Source: Planctomycetales bacterium 71-10 (lineage in GTDB: Bacteria > Planctomycetota > Planctomycetia > Isosphaerales > Isosphaeraceae). Taken from it: DNA of 64,000 nt. The notes under the pieces are model-generated. The model saw nothing but the letters and a program-made list of their open reading frames with translations, was not told the origin of the DNA and did no database searches. The position numbers were made by a program, and so were the translations under genes. Shown in pieces: positions 35,452 through 44,148 of this stretch. Within the stretch, counting starts at the first letter, position 1, and every line of letters begins with the position of its first letter. The stretch lies in the NCBI GenBank assembly GCA_001898385.1, contig MKTT01000086.1, positions 1-64,000 of the forward strand. The letters are read 5' to 3'.

Positions 35452-36129
35452 TCACCTCACGATTCGGGTGGAGAAGATCGAAGACGACGACCTGTCGGCG
35501 ACCGAGCCCCAGCGGACCTCCAGCCGGGCCAGGGTCTCGGCCAACTCGGCCTCGGCCTGCCGGAGCTTCTGGGCGAAGTCGCCGTCGGAGCCGCGGGCCT
35601 CGGCCGCGTAGCGGCGGACGAGCACGCCGAGGACGCACGCACGGCGGAGTTCCCGGACGTCGCGGAGATCCGACGGGGTTCGGCCGGGTGTGAGAGGATC
35701 GATCGCGAACCGGCGGTTCAGCTCGAAGCTCGCCTCCTCGATCTGGGGATCGAGCGTGGCGATGAGGAACTCGACGCCGGAGATGCCCGACGCCGGCACC
35801 GGAGGGGCCCCTACGCCCGCGGCCATGCCGATGCGGCGGATCGTCAGCGAGCCACCGACGGCCCCCGCGACGGCGAAGAACTCGCCCGCGCCCTTGAACG
35901 TCGACGAAGGTTTCCGCAGCTGGACCACATGACCGGGTCGGGCCCCGGCCGCTTCGAAGTCCGAGGTCGCCGACGTGAGGGCCCATGTCGGGCCGGGCGC
36001 GAAGACGCCGTCGATCCCCTGGGCGAGCTTCTGCCAGGCCGGCACCAGCACCGCGAAGTCGCCCGGGGCGTGGACCGCGACGTCTTCGTCGGCGGCGTAG
36101 AGGGTCGTGAGCCGGTCTGGCTGACTCAT
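35452..36129 (-). CDS. Phage head-tail-connector-region protein, 225 residues
   Basis: N-terminal half beta-rich (VAVHAPGDFAVLVPAWQKL, GHVVQLRKPSSTFKGAGEFF); C-terminal half helical (LRDVRELRRACVLGVLVRRY and KLRQAEAELAETLARLEVRW). Position two genes after the capsid gene suggests an adaptor or connector. No named family recognised. Confidence 0.5.
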   Translation of the reverse strand: MSQPDRLTTLYAADEDVAVHAPGDFAVLVPAWQKLAQGIDGVFAPGPTWALTSATSDFEAAGARPGHVVQLRKPSSTFKGAGEFFAVAGAVGGSLTIRRIGMAAGVGAPPVPASGISGVEFLIATLDPQIEEASFELNRRFAIDPLTPGRTPSDLRDVRELRRACVLGVLVRRYAAEARGSDGDFAQKLRQAEAELAETLARLEVRWGSVADRSSSSIFSTRIVR

Positions 36130-36179
36130 GGGATGGCTCGCTGAAGGACGTTCATTGAGGTTGAAGATGCGACGCCGGC

Positions 36180-36539
36180 CTAGCCTCGCCGTCGTTTAGG
36201 CGCGGCGGCGCGATGCGGAGTCGATTCCGCCGGCCCGGCCGGGATGAGGGAGGCCGTCGCGCCTTCAGCGGGATCGCCGAGGGCCCGCATCGACTCCCGC
36301 ACGGCGAGGTCGATCCCGTCGAGCGTGGCGGCGAGGGAGTCGCGCACCGATGCGACGTGGGCCAGCAGCTCGCGCCGGGCGTCCGCGTCGAGGCCGGGAA
36401 GCTGGCCCAGCGAGTCCTGGACCTGCTTGTAGTGCCACAGCCCCCTGCCCCGGCCCAGGAACGGCAGGCTCCGACCCTCGGCCGCGAGTTCGATGTAAGG
36501 CCACAGGCCCGGGAACCTGAAAGAATCGGATGTGCTCAT
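36180..36539 (-). CDS. Small protein downstream of the capsid gene, 119 residues
   Basis: Helical (KQVQDSLGQLPGLDADARRE, ASVRDSLAATLDGIDLAVRE) with a basic C-terminus (RAAAPKRRRG). Could be a small head protein or connector. No family recognised. Confidence 0.5.
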   Translation of the reverse strand: MSTSDSFRFPGLWPYIELAAEGRSLPFLGRGRGLWHYKQVQDSLGQLPGLDADARRELLAHVASVRDSLAATLDGIDLAVRESMRALGDPAEGATASLIPAGPAESTPHRAAAPKRRRG

Positions 36540-36565
36540 GTCGTCTCGCGTCGGATGAAAGGCCT

Positions 36566-36584
36566 CCCCGCGTCGGGCGCGGGG
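36566..36584 (-). terminator. Strong hairpin just after the major capsid gene
   Basis: CCCCGCG at 36566-36572 pairs with CGCGGGG at 36578-36584 around a 5-nt loop, about 30 nt beyond the capsid stop on the minus strand. Placement after a highly expressed gene suggests a (partial) terminator or 3' stabiliser; the following sequence has only a short T-run. Confidence 0.35.
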
Positions 36585-36615
36585 CGGGCCCGGCGGGCGT
36601 CCGATCGGGGCGAGA

Positions 36616-37764
36616 TCAGGCGGCGCTGAAGGCCGAGATGCCCGAGACCCAGGCGTGGTGCGCCTCGTTGTCGATCTCGATGGCGCCTTCCATGATGATG
36701 TCGCCCTCGAAGGCGTCGCCGCGGCTGCCGCGCGGCTTGTCGATCATCGACCTCTTGAGCCGCACGCGAGCTTCGCTCGCCGAGAGGCAGACCGCCGTGC
36801 CCGGGCGGAGCAGCGGTGCCGGCACGATGGAGATGCCCGACAGGAACGGGGCCTCGAACAGGTCGATCGGCACGCCGAAGACGTTGCTCCCGGCGTTGAC
36901 GCGCATCGCGGCGTGGCCCCACACGGCGAAGGCCGACAGGAAGTCCGTGCTGACCAGCAGCAGGCTGGGGTTGCCGCCGCCGTTGAAGCACGCCTGGATC
37001 GTATCGCGGATCAGGTCGCTGGGCTTGTAGGCCGCCGCGTTGGTCGGCGCGGTGACCTTGTTGGTCGCCAGGAGCGACTGGACCCCCTTCATCAGCGGGC
37101 GGCTGTTCGGGCCGGTCAGGCCGACCCCCTTTCCGTAGTACACGGCCGACTCGAAGTCGTCCATGACGTGCTGCATCGCCAGCATGCGGTCGCGATCGAG
37201 CGGCGTGGCGTAGGCCGAGCCGTAGTTGGCGTCGGCCTGGAGCGCCCCGCCGACCTGATAGGCGTGCTGCACCGTCTGGCAATACTGGGTGGTCGCCTGG
37301 GGGATCCGGCTGAGGCCGGAGACGTTCGTCTCGGCGCCGGTCCGGGTGTTGCTCACCAGGAAGATGGGCAGGGCGTCGGCGTGCGAGGCGGCCGTCGTGC
37401 CGGCGTAGCCGCGGGACACCGTCAGGGCGTTCGTCGCCGGGTCGACGGCCGTCACCAGCAGGTATTCCTGCTCGATCTGGATGACGTCGCCCGAATCGAA
37501 GACCGACGCATCGGCGGCGGTCAGCGCCGTCGCCGCGGCCGTCAGGGCGGCTCCGTTGTTCAGGGCCACGGAGCGCGGCCGATAGTTGTCGTTGACGATC
37601 AGGAAGTGGGGCGAGCCGACCGGCAGCTTCGGCAGCCGCGCCGTCAGCGGGGTCCGGTTGACGAACCAGTTGATCGCCACGCCGAAGACGTCGTTGGGCA
37701 GGACGCCGGCGTTGAAGGCGTTGAACTGGGTCAGCGGGCTGTTCTCATACGAGGGCATGGGCAT
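36616..37764 (-). CDS. Major capsid protein (HK97-like)
   Basis: 382 residues. NRTPLTARLPKLPVGSPHFL, QYCQTVQHAYQVGGALQADA, MLAMQHVMDDFESAVYYGKG and PSLLLVSTDFLSAFAVWGHA follow the P-domain/A-domain layout of HK97-fold capsid proteins of the SU10-like group; ITNY-type end is replaced by EIDNEAHHAWVSGISAFSA. An insert at about 75-130 (QIEQEYLLVTAVDPATNALT) resembles a beta decoration domain. A coiled-coil scaffold gene lies immediately upstream, as expected. Confidence 0.8.
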   Translation of the reverse strand: MPMPSYENSPLTQFNAFNAGVLPNDVFGVAINWFVNRTPLTARLPKLPVGSPHFLIVNDNYRPRSVALNNGAALTAAATALTAADASVFDSGDVIQIEQEYLLVTAVDPATNALTVSRGYAGTTAASHADALPIFLVSNTRTGAETNVSGLSRIPQATTQYCQTVQHAYQVGGALQADANYGSAYATPLDRDRMLAMQHVMDDFESAVYYGKGVGLTGPNSRPLMKGVQSLLATNKVTAPTNAAAYKPSDLIRDTIQACFNGGGNPSLLLVSTDFLSAFAVWGHAAMRVNAGSNVFGVPIDLFEAPFLSGISIVPAPLLRPGTAVCLSASEARVRLKRSMIDKPRGSRGDAFEGDIIMEGAIEIDNEAHHAWVSGISAFSAA

Positions 37765-37824
37765 TCACTCCGGGTCGATTCAGTCTGGGCGGTCGACCAC
37801 GAGGCCGGCCGCCGGGGGGCGGGG

Positions 37825-38490
37825 TCAGACCAGGGGATGCAGGCCGAACGACTGGTACTGGTTCTGCCGGTCCTTCCACTGGTCGACGATCGCTTCGAGC
37901 GAGCCGGGCTGGCCCCCCCGGGGGGCGGCGTATGGCCGCGAGGCGTCACCCCCCGCCCCGCCACGCGACGTCGCTGCGAAGAAGATCGCGAACTGCGGCG
38001 AGTCGAGACGCTCGCGGAGGGCCTCCGAGGCGGGTCGGCCGCTGGCCCGCTCGCGTACTACCAGGGCCCCCGACGCCTCGCGGACCGTCTCGAACTCGTC
38101 CTGGAGGAGCCTCCGGACCATCGTCGCGGCGGCCGAGCGCTGTTCCGGCGACTCGCCGACGAAGGCCCGACCCTGGAGGGCCTCGGCGATGGCGGCCGAC
38201 TTCCGCTCGCCGAACACCTGCTGCTCGAGGAGCGTATAGCGGGAGACCGCCTCGGCGTGCTTCCGCTCCCACGACCTGCGCTGCTGCTCCAGCGCCTCCT
38301 CGATCTGCCCCTTCTCCGCCAGGGCTCGCAGCCGCTCCTGCTCCTTCATCTCCAGCGCCGCATCCTGCCGACTCTGGACTTCCCGCAACTGCGCCTCCAG
38401 GGCTCGCAGCCGCTGGCGCTCTTCACCTTGCGCCGGACCGCCCGGCTGGCCGGGGGCCGGATTGACATCGGCGTTCGCTTGCTCGCTCAC
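37825..38490 (-). CDS. Capsid scaffolding protein
   Basis: 221 residues, highly charged and helical: RLRALEAQLREVQSRQDAAL, LRALAEKGQIEEALEQQRRS and TLLEQQVFGERKSAAIAEAL. The first 20 residues and the end are disordered, and the last 40 residues (SLEAIVDQWKDRQNQYQSFG) could bind the capsid protein. Gene order portal, scaffold, capsid supports the call. Confidence 0.75.
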   Translation of the reverse strand: MSEQANADVNPAPGQPGGPAQGEERQRLRALEAQLREVQSRQDAALEMKEQERLRALAEKGQIEEALEQQRRSWERKHAEAVSRYTLLEQQVFGERKSAAIAEALQGRAFVGESPEQRSAAATMVRRLLQDEFETVREASGALVVRERASGRPASEALRERLDSPQFAIFFAATSRGGAGGDASRPYAAPRGGQPGSLEAIVDQWKDRQNQYQSFGLHPLV

Positions 38491-38557
38491 GTGTGGACCT
38501 CGCGTGGAATCGGTGAGGGGCGACGTCGCGGCGCTCGCCGGGCGCCCCGTGGGACCC

Positions 38558-40159
38558 TCAACGTCGCGCCCCGGTGTCGAGCCCGAGGTACGCTTCGATC
38601 TCGGCGTCGAATTCGCCGTAATCCGAGTCGTCCAGGCCGGGGAGCATCACCCGGATGAGCTTCCCGAGCATTTCCCGCTCGGTCTTCGGTGCGTGGCCCG
38701 CCGCCCCCAGGATGGCCTGGAACTGGCCCACGGTCCGGGCCAATTCCTCGCCGGTGAACAGGTCGAAGGACGACGGGTACTGGACCCTGACGGCCGCCCG
38801 CTCCTCGTGCGTGGGCGCGGCTCCCATCACCGCCAGGGCGAGGTCGGCCAGCCGTCGTTCCACATGGCCCAGGGTGGCCGCAACCTTGCTCAGCAGGTCG
38901 TTCCCCGCCGCCTGATCGATCCGCTTCGAGACGCCGCTCTGGGACACGGTCGAGCCGCTCGTCCCCGCGGTCCCGGCCGGCTTCAAAAGCAGCGCGGCGC
39001 GGTCGGCCGCGTCGCGGAGGTCTGCCTTGTTCATCCGCAGGGAATCCGCCCCCTCCTTGGGGAACTGGATGACGTCGAACCCCTCGTAGGTCGCCGCGCC
39101 TCCCTGGGCGTTCTTCTTCTTGGGCAGGAGCCAGTTGGGCCCGATCGGCACGGCCCCGTCGGCCTTGACGTAATCCTCGGGGCCCTGAAGGAGCGGGTGG
39201 GCCTGCGTGGTGTCGCTGAGGATCAGCTCGCTGTCGCGGTTATAGTACTCGCGCTGGATCTCGGCGATGCTCTCGTATCGCGGAAGCCCGATGTTCCGGC
39301 AGCGAGGCCGCCGACGATCGAACACCCGGATGATCGGCACGCGACCGTATCCATGCTCGACGGGCCCGCGGGCCTTCTCGCCGCGCTCATCGAACAGCGT
39401 CCAGGAGCGTTCATCCCAGTGGCGCCAGGAAACGCCGCCCCGGTCGTCGACCTCTCGGATGAGGCATTCGAGATACCGCCCGCCGCGGTCGAGCCGCCAC
39501 CAGACCATGTTCTCCGGCAGGACGTACGAGGCGACGCAGGAATCGAGCCCGAGTCGGATCTCGTCGGCGCGGGTCCGCACCGCTTCGCCGTCGGGGGCGG
39601 CCGGGCGGTCGACGATTATGTCGAGCTGGCCCAGGACGAGGAGGAGTGGGGCGATCGAGCCGGCCATGAAGTCGTCGATCGAGGCCCCCCGGCCGTCGAC
39701 GTCTCGCCACCAGGAGGTCAGCGGATCGGGCCCGGCGCGGCGCACCTCGCGGCTGTAGATCCGGGCCAGATGGGCTTCCACCGCCTCGGAGACGAAGGTC
39801 GGGACCGGCGTCCGGGCCCGGCGCAGCTCGTAGTCGTCGTCCGTCGCCTGGTGGGCCGGGTCGGTGCCGAACGGCCGCCCGCTCGGGGGATACGCCCCGG
39901 AGTCGAGGGAAGACGGATATTCCCGCTTGTGTCGGACGAGGTTCCGCACGGGCATGCCGTGCATGTCATATCCGTAGACGGCGGTGCGGTACGCCTCGCC
40001 CCCCTCCCACGAGTCGAGCAGCCATCGCCAGCGGAGATGATGCGCCTGCCACTCGGGATGGGGCCGGTCGAGTCGCCGGCCGTCCGGCAAGGCGATCCGA
40101 GGCATCGCCGCCCCCGGCGCCGGATGGACCGACGCGCCGATCGTGTTCGAAGTCAGCAT
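38558..40159 (-). CDS. Portal protein
   Basis: 533 residues. The N-terminal WLLDSWEGGEAYRTAVYG and PTFVSEAVEAHLARIYSREV, then PLLLVLGQLDIIVDRPA and YGRVPIIRVFDRRRP, match DUF4055-type phage portals. The stem and crown helices lie in YESIAEIQREYYNRDSELIL and AGNDLLSKVAATLGHVERRL. The portal is the dodecameric DNA gate at one capsid vertex. It follows terL by 48 bp. Confidence 0.8.
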   Translation of the reverse strand: MLTSNTIGASVHPAPGAAMPRIALPDGRRLDRPHPEWQAHHLRWRWLLDSWEGGEAYRTAVYGYDMHGMPVRNLVRHKREYPSSLDSGAYPPSGRPFGTDPAHQATDDDYELRRARTPVPTFVSEAVEAHLARIYSREVRRAGPDPLTSWWRDVDGRGASIDDFMAGSIAPLLLVLGQLDIIVDRPAAPDGEAVRTRADEIRLGLDSCVASYVLPENMVWWRLDRGGRYLECLIREVDDRGGVSWRHWDERSWTLFDERGEKARGPVEHGYGRVPIIRVFDRRRPRCRNIGLPRYESIAEIQREYYNRDSELILSDTTQAHPLLQGPEDYVKADGAVPIGPNWLLPKKKNAQGGAATYEGFDVIQFPKEGADSLRMNKADLRDAADRAALLLKPAGTAGTSGSTVSQSGVSKRIDQAAGNDLLSKVAATLGHVERRLADLALAVMGAAPTHEERAAVRVQYPSSFDLFTGEELARTVGQFQAILGAAGHAPKTEREMLGKLIRVMLPGLDDSDYGEFDAEIEAYLGLDTGARR

Positions 40160-40207
40160 GACGTTGTTATATTCCGCTGATATGAGGGGTCGTGATGATG
40201 AAGACGC

Positions 40208-41788
40208 TCAGAACACGCGGCCGGCGCGGGCGCGGCGCAGGGGGCGCTCCGCGGGCGCCGTCCCTTCGGGCAGAGCGACGCTCAGGCCGCCTCGGAGCGC
40301 GTCGACGAGGTCCTCCCATGGATGCTGCGGGTCCGCGGGGTAGTCCATCCACTGACCCGCGCGGCGGGCCCTCGCGTAGCCCTTGAGCGACGCGGAAAGC
40401 TGGGTGCAACGCGGGTGGATCAGCAGCCGCGGCTCCCCGTCGGCCGTACGGATGAGGCTCTCGATGAGGTTCAGCCCTTCGATCACGCATCCCGGATATC
40501 GGGGCCATGGTTGCAGCCCCGTCTCGCCGACGAGGCCGCACCTTTGGAACTCCGAGATGACGGTCGGGCCGACGGGGTTCCTGGCCCCGCCGGCCGAGTC
40601 GGTGGAGACGAACCGGGTCGCCGAGCCGCACAGGCGGTCGAGCATCTCCCGGATTTCCAGGGCGCACGTCTCGGCCGAACGACCCTCGGCCAGGTAGTCC
40701 GCGAAGACGTGGACCCGGGTCGGCTTAGGGGGATCGGCCCACTCCCAACCGCGATGGATCTGGAACGCCACCGCCCCGGTGAATACCCCCGAATCGATCG
40801 CCGTATGAACCGGCAGCGATGGGTCGAACTCGGCGGCCTCGGAGACGTTCCGGGCCTCGTCGAACTCCTTGAACCAGGCTCCTTCGGCCTTGGGGCCGCG
40901 GCAGAGATAGTCGCTGGCGAAGACCCGCGGCGAGACTCCTCGGACCTTCTGGATCAGCGCGTCGATCCCGTAATGACCGTCGCTCCTCTTGGCCTTGGGG
41001 CGACCTTGCGGGTCGTCGTCGCGGCCTTCATGGCACCAGGGCATCAGCGGACATCCCGGGCATTTCTCCAGGTCCGGGCCGCTGCGCGAGGTCGGGCAGC
41101 GTTCGAGGACTTCGAAGACGCAGTAGCTGTGGAGGGGGAAGGCCCCCGCGCGGGCCCGGTCGACGAGGTCGGCCATCGGGCCCGCCGGGCGATGCCAGGT
41201 CGACGTCATCAGGACGCTCGCCCGGACCCCCCGCAGGTCCATCGCCATGCCGATCGCCGACTCGCGGATCTCCGGATCGATCTCGTCGACCTCGTCGAGC
41301 TTCAGCGAGGCGACGTGAGGGCCGCGGACGCTCGTGGGGCTCGCCGCGAGGATCGCCACCCGAGAGCCGTTGGCGTAGGCCGCCTCCGTCTTGAGCAGCC
41401 GTCGGATGGAGCCCCGATCGCCGCCCAGCGTGCCCGAACCATCAAGGACCAGGGCCTGGATGGCCCGGTAGATCTGCTCCGACTGGGCCCGCGACCCCCC
41501 CAGGACGTGGGTCTCGTGGCGCGGGTTGAATCGGCTCGTCAGGTGCGTGTCGAGCGCCGAGAGGAACGACTTGCCGCTGCCCCGGGGCCCGTGCCAGAGC
41601 GCCAGCGACGGGCGGTCGAGGACCTGCGAGGCGAACATCTCGAACGGGGAGGAATGCCCCGGGCAGACGGCCCGCGACGGGATGCGGACGCCGGCGAAGG
41701 CCTCGGCCCAGGCGCGGAGGTCATGCCTCGATCGGGGACGCCGATCGCGCACGGAACTAATCAAGCGAGCGATCGTCGACCCGTCCAC
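40208..41788 (-). CDS. Terminase large subunit
   Basis: 526 residues. The ATPase has Walker A (WHGPRGSGKSF, about residue 66) and Walker B (LKLDEVDEI, about 168), followed by a coupling-like VLMTSTWHRPAG motif. A four-Cys insert (CPTSRSGPDLEKCPGCPLMPWC) is unusual and may bind zinc. The nuclease half has HTAIDSGVFTGAVAF and FVSTDSAGGARN, with acidic residues for two-metal cutting, and HPWEDLVDALRGGL near the end. The enzyme pumps DNA into the head. Its start overlaps the small-terminase gene by 32 bp. Confidence 0.88.
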   Translation of the reverse strand: MDGSTIARLISSVRDRRPRSRHDLRAWAEAFAGVRIPSRAVCPGHSSPFEMFASQVLDRPSLALWHGPRGSGKSFLSALDTHLTSRFNPRHETHVLGGSRAQSEQIYRAIQALVLDGSGTLGGDRGSIRRLLKTEAAYANGSRVAILAASPTSVRGPHVASLKLDEVDEIDPEIRESAIGMAMDLRGVRASVLMTSTWHRPAGPMADLVDRARAGAFPLHSYCVFEVLERCPTSRSGPDLEKCPGCPLMPWCHEGRDDDPQGRPKAKRSDGHYGIDALIQKVRGVSPRVFASDYLCRGPKAEGAWFKEFDEARNVSEAAEFDPSLPVHTAIDSGVFTGAVAFQIHRGWEWADPPKPTRVHVFADYLAEGRSAETCALEIREMLDRLCGSATRFVSTDSAGGARNPVGPTVISEFQRCGLVGETGLQPWPRYPGCVIEGLNLIESLIRTADGEPRLLIHPRCTQLSASLKGYARARRAGQWMDYPADPQHPWEDLVDALRGGLSVALPEGTAPAERPLRRARAGRVF

Positions 41789-42062
41789 GGGCTGCCTCCA
41801 GGATCCTGCTGGCCGTCTCGTCGTCGACGATCATGCCGGACGAATCCGCCGCCACTCCCGTCCCGGCGCGGCGGAACAGCACGCTCCATGAACGGGCGTC
41901 GCCCCTCGCGGCGGCGGCGACGAGGGCCTCCGCCACGCGTTCGCCCCACGTCCGCTTCGGATCGTCGCTGGGCATGCCGAGGATTCCGCGGAGGCGGTCG
42001 TCGAGGCCGACGGCCTCGGCCTCGTCGTCGGCCCGCGGGCCTGCGACGCCGTCGCCAATCAT
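41757..42062 (-). CDS. Putative terminase small subunit
   Basis: 101 residues from ATG 42062. WGERVAEALVAAAARGDARS resembles the C-terminal helix of DUF5681-like small terminases. The frame extends upstream without clear need, so the ATG was chosen. It precedes and overlaps terL, the normal place of the DNA-recognising subunit. An N-terminal HTH is not evident, which weakens the call. Confidence 0.5.
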   Translation of the reverse strand: MIGDGVAGPRADDEAEAVGLDDRLRGILGMPSDDPKRTWGERVAEALVAAAARGDARSWSVLFRRAGTGVAADSSGMIVDDETASRILEAARGRVDDRSLD

Positions 42063-42079
42063 GTCTTCACTCCAGGGGC

Positions 42080-42376
42080 CTAGTCGCGATCGAGGTCTGC
42101 CGCCGCCGACGGGTCGTAGGGGACCCGGGCGAGGATCTCCTCCAGCTTCCGGGTCACGTCGAGCCGCCAGCGCCTCTCGTCCATCCTTCGCTCGACGTCG
42201 ATCTCCGCGCCGTCCCCAGACCCGCGGCCGATCGAGCGGGCCTGCCGCCCCAACGCCTGGGTCAGCACCATGATCGCCGCCCCCGTCAGGCAGATCGTCG
42301 CGATGAGCCCCGGGACCCCGCCGCGACGTCTCGCCGCCCATACCTGAAACGCAACATGGATGTGTTTATTCGTCAT
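42080..42376 (-). CDS. Small single-helix membrane protein (lysis-region)
   Basis: 98 residues. One hydrophobic helix (GLIATICLTGAAIMVLTQAL) is followed by an acidic and basic helical tail (IDVERRMDERRWRLDVTRKL). Topology fits a spanin- or holin-like accessory. Its start overlaps the end of the next upstream gene by 11 bp. Confidence 0.5.
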   Translation of the reverse strand: MTNKHIHVAFQVWAARRRGGVPGLIATICLTGAAIMVLTQALGRQARSIGRGSGDGAEIDVERRMDERRWRLDVTRKLEEILARVPYDPSAAADLDRD

Positions 42377-42725
42377 GCGGCTGGTCTCGGAAGGGGCCGA
42401 TCTCGGGGGCGGGCGGAAGCGCCGGGTCGGCGGCGCGGGCGGCCTTGATCCAGCCCAGCAGGGCCGCCACCACGGCCTCGGCCCGGTCGGCCCGAGATCG
42501 GATGCGCAAGGCCGCCAACTCGTGCTCGCGTTGCTTCTGCCTGTCCTGCCAGAAATCCTTCGTGAAGGCCGAGACGGCCGCGATCAGCCCCGCCCCCCCC
42601 AGGAGGAATGAGCCCGCGCCGACGGCCGGCTCGCTGGAGACGGATTCGGCGATCAAAGCCGTGGTCGTCGCCGCGAGCCCTCCCATGTACGCGAGGTTCT
42701 GGGAGACGTCCGGGAAGTAGCTCAT
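42366..42725 (-). CDS. Small membrane protein with two hydrophobic segments
   Basis: 119 residues. Two apolar stretches (MGGLAATTTALIAESV and AGSFLLGGAGLIAAVSAF) precede a basic helical tail (QKQREHELAALRIRSRADRA) and an acidic end. Topology fits a holin or antiholin. No family recognised. Confidence 0.5.
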   Translation of the reverse strand: MSYFPDVSQNLAYMGGLAATTTALIAESVSSEPAVGAGSFLLGGAGLIAAVSAFTKDFWQDRQKQREHELAALRIRSRADRAEAVVAALLGWIKAARAADPALPPAPEIGPFRDQPHDE

Positions 42726-42794
42726 GACGTGACCTGTCTTTCATCGTGTCGACGGCGGCGATGCGGGCGATTGCGCCGCCCGCATCGCCGTCAC

Positions 42795-43013
42795 TCAATC
42801 AACTGAGGCGCGGGGGCCGGCCGCGGCGGCGTGCAGGCCGAGGGCGCCGGCCCCGCTGAAGAGGACGAGTAGGGCCTGGCAGATGGTCTCCAGGCCCCGG
42901 TCGTAGTCCTTGGCCAGGATCATCCCGATTCCGGAGATCGTCGCGGCGACGACGGCCGCGTAGGTCTTGTAGTTGCGTAGGATTTTGAGGGCGACGCCGG
43001 CGGCGGTGCTCAT
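42795..43013 (-). CDS. Holin-like small membrane protein
   Basis: 72 residues with two membrane helices (TYAAVVAATISGIGMILA and QALLVLFSGAGALGLHAAAA) and a short basic N-terminus, the size and topology of class II holins. It lies between a cysteine peptidase gene and the terminase genes. Holin function is an inference. Confidence 0.5.
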   Translation of the reverse strand: MSTAAGVALKILRNYKTYAAVVAATISGIGMILAKDYDRGLETICQALLVLFSGAGALGLHAAAAGPRASVD

Positions 43014-43035
43014 GGCTCGATGACCTTTCCGCGGT

Positions 43036-43311
43036 TCAAAACTCGGGGACGAGCGTCCATAGCGATTCCGACGCGAGCATCAGGATCGCCGTCACGGCCA
43101 GGAAGAGCAGGAGCAAGCGGTCCTCGTCGTCGATCGCTTCGATGCGGGATCGGTGCGGAGAAGAGTGAGACGGATCGAAGCGGATGCGAGGTCGGCGAGA
43201 TGGGGGGTCAGGCGGCCTGATGATAGCTCCAGTGCTCCGGGAGCGCCCTCGCCGCGAAGCGGGGAGCCCCGGCCAACGCCCAGGAATCCCCTTGCGCAAG
43301 CATGCCTTCAA
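43036..43311 (-). CDS. Possible very small membrane peptide
   Basis: Only the last 35 residues look coding: acidic then a single helix (RLLLLFLAVTAILMLASESL) ending TLVPEF. The upstream part overlaps the peptidase gene and is basic low-complexity. No ATG, GTG or TTG sits just before the plausible part, so this is uncertain. It could be one more lysis-region peptide with an unusual start. Confidence 0.25.
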   Translation of the reverse strand: MKACLRKGIPGRWPGLPASRRGRSRSTGAIIRPPDPPSRRPRIRFDPSHSSPHRSRIEAIDDEDRLLLLFLAVTAILMLASESLWTLVPEF

Positions 43312-44107
43312 TGACGGACTTGTCGGCCCAGAAGCTGTAGCTCGGCTGGTCGAGGGCGAGCGGCCCGGTCGGTTCCTCCGGCCCCCAACTCTGGAGGATG
43401 CAGGCTCCCGGGCGGTCGGCTCGCAGGCCGCCGATCAACATGCAGTGGCCCCAGGAGCCTTCGGGGGCGCAGAAGCCCTCGGCGTCTCGCTCCATCGCGA
43501 AACCCTGGGTCGAGCACACGGTGACGGGATAGCCGTTCTTCATGGCCGCGAGCAACTCGGCCCAGGTCGTGACCCGGGCCGCGGAGCCGATCCGCATGCC
43601 GGCCGCCCTGGCCTTGATCTCCGCGGGAACCCCGTCTCGCCCCCAAAGCCTGGCGCGCTCTCCGTCGTAGGGGCCTTCGCAGCCCAGGGTCTCGCGACTC
43701 GCGACGCCGATCGTCGACATGGCCGAGACGGCAGCGGAGCCGTAGGAACCGTCGCGGCCCCCGAGGATGCCGGCCACTTCGCGGGAGATCCCATAGATGA
43801 ATTCGGTCGACGACTCGCGGAAACTCATGGCCGCGCCGAGGGCGATCTCGACGCACTGAAGCATGTCCAGGCCGTGGCCGTGCCCGTGCCCCACGCAGTC
43901 GCCGATCGCCTGCTCCGGATAGGCCGGATAGGCCCCCAGCACGTCCCGGAACGCCTTATACAGGAGGATCGGCCCGCCATCGCCTTCATCCCCCACGAGC
44001 GCGGGGGCGGCCCTGGACAGCGTCGGCCGCCACTCGGCGAAACTCCGCTGGATCTCATCGGTTCCGAGCCAGCCGTCGACGAACGGGGATCGCTTCGGAT
44101 CGCTCAT
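43208..44107 (-). CDS. Papain-like cysteine peptidase, candidate phage lysin or prohead protease
   Basis: 299 residues from ATG 44107. The papain-fold active site is visible: Gln66 and Cys71 in QAIGDCVGHG, a catalytic His in GSWGHCMLIGGL, and the third position in LQSWGP, where the usual Asn of NSWG is Gln. FIYGISREVAGILGGRDGSY matches the second helix region of C1-type enzymes. No signal peptide, as expected if a holin exports it. Its place beside small membrane proteins suggests a lysis role; planctomycete walls contain peptidoglycan, so peptide cross-links are a possible substrate. Maturation of the capsid is an alternative. Confidence 0.65.
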   Translation of the reverse strand: MSDPKRSPFVDGWLGTDEIQRSFAEWRPTLSRAAPALVGDEGDGGPILLYKAFRDVLGAYPAYPEQAIGDCVGHGHGHGLDMLQCVEIALGAAMSFRESSTEFIYGISREVAGILGGRDGSYGSAAVSAMSTIGVASRETLGCEGPYDGERARLWGRDGVPAEIKARAAGMRIGSAARVTTWAELLAAMKNGYPVTVCSTQGFAMERDAEGFCAPEGSWGHCMLIGGLRADRPGACILQSWGPEEPTGPLALDQPSYSFWADKSVIEGMLAQGDSWALAGAPRFAARALPEHWSYHQAA

Positions 44108-44148
44108 GGGGCATTCCTCGATGCGGAGGACGGCGTCGGGCGGCACGC

